A DNA stretch of 64,000 nucleotides from Ailanthus altissimus (lineage: Eukaryota > Streptophyta > Magnoliopsida > Sapindales > Simaroubaceae), in NCBI GenBank assembly GCA_946807835.1, contig OX327683.1, positions 16,807,001 through 16,871,000 of the forward strand, written 5' to 3'. Under the pieces are notes generated by a model. The model was given only the letters and a program-made list of their open reading frames with translations, was not told the origin of the DNA and did not search any database. The position numbers were made by a program, and so were the translations under genes. Positions 58,747 to 64,000 of this stretch are shown in pieces (position 1 is the first letter of the stretch; each line of letters begins with the position of its first letter).

Positions 58747-59814
58747 ATGGCACCAAAAAGGCAACGTAGTACAGCAAGCAGCAGCGGTAATGCCTACGAT
58801 AGCACTCGATTCACTTCTACCAAAACACAAGCCTGGTATACAGACGCGGTCCTCAAGAAAGATTTTATTGCAGAACGAGGTTTTGATCTAGAAAATTTAA
58901 ATATTCCCAGCATTGGAGACATGATCCGAGAGCGTCATTGGGAACAATTCTGTACACCAGGGCACAGCATAGTCCCCATTGTACGTGAGTTTTACGCCAA
59001 CGCAAGTGAGTGCGACAACTATGGGTGGGTATTTGTTCGAGGAAAGAGAGTAGCATTTGATCCCGCAACGATTAATGCTTATTTTGGGTTACCAGCAGAG
59101 ATTGAAGATAATATGGCAGAACTCAGAAATAACCCAAACTACGAGGAAATCATTACTACTCTATGTACACCAGGGACGCAGTGGCATGTAATCAACGAAC
59201 TACCTATGACATTCATGTCTCACCATATGCATCTAGAAGTCAAAGCTTGGTATAGCTTCCTCGCAGCGAGACTCATGCCAATTTCACACACCAGTGACAT
59301 CACCAAACTCCGTGCCATCTATCTTTTTGCCATCATAACTCATCGACCGCTTGACATTGGACGGATTATTTATGCAGAGATTTTGGCATGTTCCCGCCTT
59401 AACAGCAGGTTATTTTTCCCATCCTTAATTACAGAGCTATGCGCACAGGCCGGCGTTACTTGGGACCAGCGAGAGGAACAGAACGCCCCAGCCGCCGTGC
59501 TATCTACTCCTATCATTCGTCGGATGATTACGGCAAACTCACCCCCTCTTGAGGCTCCCCGTCATCCTGTTGCTGCTGCCGTTCGCCCGTTACCTGTCCA
59601 TGAGCGCCTAGCTCAACTGGAAGCCCGCATGACTTCTATGGAGCGTACTTCTAACACTACTTGGAGGTATTTAATCCAATGGACCCAGGCTACTGTCACA
59701 TCCTTTGGACTCGATCCTTCGACTCTACCACAGCCTCCGGTGATCCCTTCACCTCCACTATCGCTAGACATTGATTTTGAGGACCTTCTCTTTGACCCCA
59801 GCGATCTTGGATGA
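58747..59814 (+). CDS. Accessory ORF of the Athila-like element (putative plant transposon protein)
   Basis: An uninterrupted frame of 355 codons starts at ATG 58747 (MAPKRQRSTASSSG). An upstream in-frame extension exists but lacks an ATG. The N-terminal 20 residues are basic and Ser-rich. The middle (about 40-250) resembles the domain annotated in plants as 'putative plant transposon protein': ERGFDLENLNIPSI, VPIVREFYANA, VFVRGKRVAFDPATINAYFG, LCTPGTQW and LFFPSLITELCAQAGV. A Pro-rich linker and a short helix (VHERLAQLEARMTSMERT) come next, then an acidic tail (DIDFEDLLFDPSDLG). Its function is unknown. It takes the place where RT and integrase would be expected. It is the only undamaged frame in the element, against five stops in Gag-protease, which hints at recent use or function. 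Confidence 0.8.
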   Translation: MAPKRQRSTASSSGNAYDSTRFTSTKTQAWYTDAVLKKDFIAERGFDLENLNIPSIGDMIRERHWEQFCTPGHSIVPIVREFYANASECDNYGWVFVRGKRVAFDPATINAYFGLPAEIEDNMAELRNNPNYEEIITTLCTPGTQWHVINELPMTFMSHHMHLEVKAWYSFLAARLMPISHTSDITKLRAIYLFAIITHRPLDIGRIIYAEILACSRLNSRLFFPSLITELCAQAGVTWDQREEQNAPAAVLSTPIIRRMITANSPPLEAPRHPVAAAVRPLPVHERLAQLEARMTSMERTSNTTWRYLIQWTQATVTSFGLDPSTLPQPPVIPSPPLSLDIDFEDLLFDPSDLG

Positions 59815-61194
59815 TTATTTTTACAGGGAAGTTTTTGGAATTTTGTTTATTCTTTCTTCACATGGGGGCCATGTTTCAGTTTAAATGTGGGGGGGGGGGG
59901 GGAATATTTCTACGCTTTATGTTCGTGCTGCTTCATATGTTTTAGTTAAAACCCTATGTAAAAAAAAAAGTTATATTTTTATTTCATATGTGTTTTGTTT
60001 ATTTTTATTAGGTTTTGATAAGATGATCATTAGTCTATGATAAGAAAAAGAATACATGGTTGAATTTATTTTTACAAATCCCTAAGGAATGATAGATACT
60101 TGAGACAATTTTGATTATTTAAGTTTAGGAACAAATTTGACCTTATTCATAATCACCAATTTTCTGAGCACTTTATAAGCATAAATAGTTATAACTATTA
60201 CTTAGAGATACTTATGCTTTAGGGAGTACACCACAATCTCGAAGACCGATACTCTAGAACTTGTCTTTAGTTACTACTTGAGGCGAAATTCTAGGAAACA
60301 CATGAATAGGGAAATGACATTAGGCCATCTTTGGACCGATTGAGCCTTTCTAGCCTACCTTTTATTATATATTTATCTCTAGTACCCTATTTTGAGCCTA
60401 ATTACCCATTCTTTGGTTTAACCACATTACAAGCCCAAGACTTAAAGTTTACTTATCTAACCGTAACACCATAAACTTTACATTTGCTTAGAAATACTCT
60501 TGAAATGAAAAGGTTGCGGTGATATGAGAAAAATAAGTTTGGGTGATATTTGTCAATCTAAGTTTGGGGGTATATAAAATTGAAGAAAAAAAAAAGAGAA
60601 AATAAAATACCCCCAACTTAAGAAAAAAAAGGTTGAAAAAAAAGGATGGAAACACAATAAGTTTGGGGGAAGAGATAATACAAGGAAACGAAAGATCAAG
60701 AGGTTTCTAGGTAAAAATCTAAGTGTTCATGGTGTAATTTGAACTTCATATATTTATCCTTTTATCCCACCTTGACCCTAGCCTTACGTTACAAGCTAAG
60801 TAAAATCCTAAATAGATCCCTAGATATGTGATTTTCTACATTAGTGGAGAGTGGTAATAAAGACAAGCTTATGGAAGTGTCATTATACAAATAAAATGCC
60901 GAGATACCATCTTTTATGTACAACCTAAAGTATAAAGTAAATCAAAGTATGGTTTAGCTATTTATTTGCTGCCTGCACATACACACACACATACACATGG
61001 TGATTGTTTATGAGGAAGAATAAGGGACTAAATAAAGATAGTTGAGAATTGTTAATAGCTATTTGTCTACCTTATGGATTTGTACCATTTCGTCAGCCTT
61101 TGAGACAATGATTTTGATCATCTCACTAGTATTAGTATATTTTGTTTTGTTAAATGAGTCAAGTATAACCCTTTGTTTCTCTCTTAGTTTTATT
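59815..61194 (+). other. Non-coding tail of the Athila-like element
   Basis: No ORF was recognised. There is a run of 14 G at 59889-59902, and several AAGTTTGGGGG purine tracts at about 60535-60670 resemble polypurine tracts of Athila relatives. They lie about 500-650 bp before the 3' LTR. The bases directly before the LTR (TTTCTCTCTTAGTTTTATT) are pyrimidine-rich, so a normal polypurine tract is missing there. Confidence 0.6.
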
Positions 61195-62675
61195 TGATAA
61201 GGGCAAATTTGTCATATATTTTCTCATGTTTTTATTATTGATATTTTATGAGAATAGATGGTTATTTATGTGCATTATTGTTATTTATATGGACTTGAAC
61301 AAAATTTAAAGAAAGAACGCAAAAGGAGCGAAAACAGGGACTAAAATGCAAAGTTTTCAAATTATGAGTCCAGCGCCCTCGCGTCACAAGTATTGTCGCC
61401 CCAGCGCTGAAATAGTGATCGAAATAAGAAAAACGACCTGCTTAAGTTGCGTCTAGCGCCCCAACGCTGAAGAGTCACCGCTCCAACGACGCTACATCTC
61501 CCCAGCGCTATCAACATACCGCGCCAGCGGTGAAGCCGTTTTCATGCAGCGCCCCAGCGCCAAGATCCCACCGCTCCAGCGGTAATAGCTTTTTCATGCG
61601 TTGCCCCAGCGATAGATGCATAGTGCGCCAGCGGTAGTATGAGTCCTAGTCCGACGAGAATTGAGATTTTCAAGCTCATATCAATCTCTATATAAAGCCA
61701 CTCGTTCCCAGCCTTCAATGAGGAATTGAAGACGACCCAAGAGCACCAAGAATACAGAGCACGAGTCTTGGAGAGCAATAGGAGCTTAATTGAATCAACT
61801 TTAGAGAGAGATACAAGACGTTCTTCGGCATCAAGAGTTCCTAGACAGCGCAATTAAGAGCAATTCGATGTCTATATCGGTTTGCTAATAATTGTATCAT
61901 GATTTATAATTATTTTTACTGTTGTTCTCTTGTAGCCATGAGCTAATTTATTTTCTAGGGTTAATATTTGAACTCAATATGTGCGCTTAAATTGTCATAT
62001 CTTTTAGTATTTAATAAACTTAGTCATTTATTATTTAAATTACTTGTGTTTAATCCTTCAATATATCTGGCCAATATATGGTGAATGAATTGGTAATATT
62101 ATTGATAAACTCGGAAGAGGAATCATAATATTTAGACCTAGGTAATTTGATGCATGATTGTAGAGTAACATTCAATGTTGCATATGCAAGTTTCAATTTA
62201 GGATAAGAATATACCTAATTGGCATGTATGATCAATAAGACCTAATCTTAATGAATCTTAATTTATTACAAGTACCATAGGAATATAGGTATTTGATAAA
62301 TTATGGTATACTTGCATGACCTTGGAAGAGGCTTGTGAATACATTAACGTCTTGATCAATAATAAAGACTAAGTGAGTTAAATATTAGAGGGTTAATCAT
62401 TAAAAAACATATTGAGGGATAATATTAATCCTAGGTTTTCTCTACATTGCTATCTTCTTATTCTCTTTGCATTGTGTTTTTACTTTTATATTTTCTACAT
62501 TCATTCTTAGGTTTTTATTTATCTGAATAATTATTAGGAAGATATAATTTTAATAATTGGTTAAAAAGAAACAATTATCTCTGTGGGTTCGACATCCGAC
62601 TTATTTAGTCTCTTTATTACTTGCATACGATAGTGTATACTTGCACTTAATTTATGATATAGAAATATCGTATCA
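61195..62675 (+). repeat. 3' LTR of the Athila-like element
   Basis: Matches 53803-55291. TATATAAA is at 61689-61696. It lacks 8 bp (ATTTTATG-type repeat) that are present in the 5' LTR. It ends TATCA before the TSD CTTCC. Confidence 0.9.
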
Positions 62676-62865
62676 CTTCCACTTCAACAATTTTCATGAA
62701 AAGTAGTCTTTAGAACGAAAAAAAAAAAGAAAGAAAAAAAAGGAGTAGCTTTTAGAGGGACCGACGAGGAAAGAGTACAAATACCCTGTAAAACCAATTG
62801 TCATAGAGGCAATGTCACCAAGGTCAATATCCTTTGGTAGAGGAAGTTCCTTTTTCGAAATATGC

Positions 62866-63664
62866 TATTAAAATTTGGTGATTTAAAATTGTGTTTGAGT
62901 ATGATTTTAAGTTAGAGATCAATTAAAAGTTAAAATAGGGTCAAGGACAAGTTAAACGAATGAGAAATAGTTAAAATTAAAAACGAGAAAGGGTCAAAAA
63001 AAAAAAAGCCAGAAGCGATGAGGGGTTTCGAGCGCGAAGAAAAGGCAAAGCCACGTTGCATCGATACCCAGGCATCAACTTACAGGAAGTTTCCGTTTTA
63101 AAGAGAATTGCATCCCAAAGTTAGTTTTCAGACTCCTACAATACGTGGACTCTTATTCAAACTAGAAATAAGATTTCTATGGACTTTTCAAAACCTATAT
63201 AAACCCTTGTAACTCATTAAAAGAATCAATCATTAAATATGTAAACATAAGAGAAATAGAGAGCTAAATAGATACTAGAGTGCTCAGTGCGCGAAAGAGT
63301 AACGATAGATCATTTAGGAGAGAGCTATGAATTTTTATTGTATTGTTTGATTAATCTCTTATTTTAAAATCTAAGTGATTTAAGATAGATGAGTGATTTG
63401 AGTTTTTTGTGAACTAGAAATTTTTTATGAACTGGGAGTTCTTTGTGATATATGAGTTCTTTTTGAATAGTTAATAATAAAAGCTGGATCTTTGATTTGT
63501 TGTGGACATAGACATTTGTAACCGAACTACTTATATCTTGTATTTTGTGGTAATTATTTTTTTATCTATATTGTGTATGATCTTTTATATTCTTGGTTAT
63601 TTTTAGGTGAAATCTTTCATAAAGCGCTTAAAATATTTTAGAGTGCACACTAAAATCCCCAACA
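62866..63664 (+). repeat. Copia 2 LTR in duplication copy B, with intact PBS
   Basis: Sister of 36082-37143 without the TRIM-like insertion. The first two bases are TA instead of TG. The PBS TGGTATCAGAGCCA at 63667-63680 is perfect for initiator tRNA-Met. Confidence 0.85.
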
Positions 63665-64000
63665 AGTGGTATCAGAGCCAAGGTCATTTAGAACATTAAT
63701 TGTTCAAAAAGCACTAGTTGTTTGATCCTAGCGACTCACAAATATAAAGTATGAAGAAGTTTAATTAGTAAGATGATTATTTGAAAGAGGTAAATATGAT
63801 GGCTTTATTGGTGAGTTTAAGGATACAGACAGTCCTTGAAGAAATTCAAGTCACAACCAATAATAAAGAAGCCTGCATCATCAAGATCCAAGTCAAATAG
63901 AAGAATTATTCAGAAAAAATATAAAAGAATCGGCATAACAAACAAAGCTTAGTAATGCAATGATATTGACAGCAAAAGGAAATGCTAAGAATAGAGATGG
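63665..64000 (+). mobile_element. Copia 2 (copy B) leader and Gag start, cut by the window edge
   Basis: It matches 37144-37470 of copy A (GATGGCTTTATTGGTGAGTT and following) with scattered changes. The frame is not intact. The remainder of the element, and presumably the rest of the FtsH copy B exons, lies past 64000. Confidence 0.7.

Larger units (their letters stand above)
53803..62675 (+). mobile_element. Non-autonomous Athila-like LTR retrotransposon, full length
   Basis: 8,873 bp with LTRs 53803-55291 and 61195-62675 (TGATA...TATCA ends). A perfect 5-bp TSD CTTCC lies at 53798-53802 and 62676-62680. The PBS is that of tRNA-Asp. Contents: Gag-protease in one frame with five stops, a GC-rich repeat zone, one intact accessory ORF and a long tail. 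RT, RNase H and integrase are absent, so it depends on a relative for movement. The LTRs differ by a few percent, mostly transitions, plus an 8-bp indel. Confidence 0.9.
53090..62689 (+). mobile_element. Solo LTR (family A), interrupted by the Athila-like element
   Basis: The two parts are 53090-53802 and 62681-62689, giving about 722 bp without the insertion. It begins TGTGAGAATATTG and ends CTTCAACA. A perfect TSD ATTTT lies at 53085-53089 and 62690-62694. The homologous site in copy A (near 35930, ATTATTTTCATAAAA) is empty. TATATAAA is at 53449-53456. The segment 53205-53340 is very GC-rich with AGCGCT-type words. Confidence 0.9.
52639..62865 (-). pseudogene. FtsH7/9-like metalloprotease, copy B, intron split by nested LTR elements
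   Basis: Three minus-strand exons are in the window: 62865-62785 (HISKKELPLPKDIDLGDIAS, then MTIGFTG), 53043-52938 (ADLVNLVNEAAQLAGRQNK, VERSIV) and 52704-52639 (GIEKKTAKLKESEKVVIARH). They correspond to the region after the AAA+ second region of homology, up to the protease domain of FtsH. The frames are cleaner than in copy A. The last donor is GA|AT instead of GT. As in copy A, the HEXXH site does not follow ARH. The intron between the first two exons contains a solo LTR that itself holds the Athila-like element. A copia LTR begins at 62866 at the same base of the gene as in copy A. Upstream exons should lie beyond the window. Confidence 0.75.

Overview
This is an AT-rich stretch of a eudicot plant nuclear genome. 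The evidence is spliced plant genes with GT-AG introns, four classes of plant LTR retrotransposon, a plant LINE, a MULE with a captured Ulp1 gene, and long satellite blocks. I cannot name the species. No rRNA, tRNA or CRISPR array was seen.

Left part (1-12.5 kb). A decayed Mutator-like element opens the window: a Ulp1/C48 protease-like gene on the + strand converges on a broken MuDR-type transposase on the - strand. Next comes a four-exon chalcone isomerase gene (4398-7792). It has plant-typical exon structure, but its only candidate ATG is out of frame with the rest of exon 1, and its catalytic Tyr106 is Phe. A three-exon malectin-like gene without a kinase (10706-12457) follows. A solo LTR (9650-10659) ends 46 bp before its ATG.

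Satellite block (12.7-19.8 kb). A minisatellite of 22-bp units (about 13.68-16.04 kb, roughly 100 copies in two sequence domains) lies between AT-rich arrays of one family. The arrays on its left and right are in opposite orientation. A 95-bp foldback lies between the two right-hand arrays.

Nested transposons I (20.4-33.06 kb). A minus-strand LINE is split twice: by an internally deleted chromovirus (20832-24370) and by a degenerate Ty1-copia element (25321-32752). The copia element itself holds a 2.18-kb solo LTR.

Nested transposons II (33-64 kb). Exons of an FtsH7/9-like AAA+ metalloprotease gene occur twice on the minus strand, in two copies of a segmental duplication. Copy A (35.5-44.9 kb) is cut in an exon by a copia element that carries further insertions. 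Copy B (52.6-62.9 kb and beyond the window) has a solo LTR in an intron, and inside that LTR sits an 8.87-kb non-autonomous Athila-like element with a perfect TSD. That element encodes Gag-protease with five stop codons and lacks RT, RNase H and integrase, yet it keeps one undamaged 355-codon ORF. Copy A shows the empty site for the copy B insertion.

Only the malectin-like gene, the Athila-like accessory ORF and perhaps chalcone isomerase look able to encode protein. The rest is transposon and pseudogene decay, in which premature stops are mostly C-to-T or G-to-A type changes.
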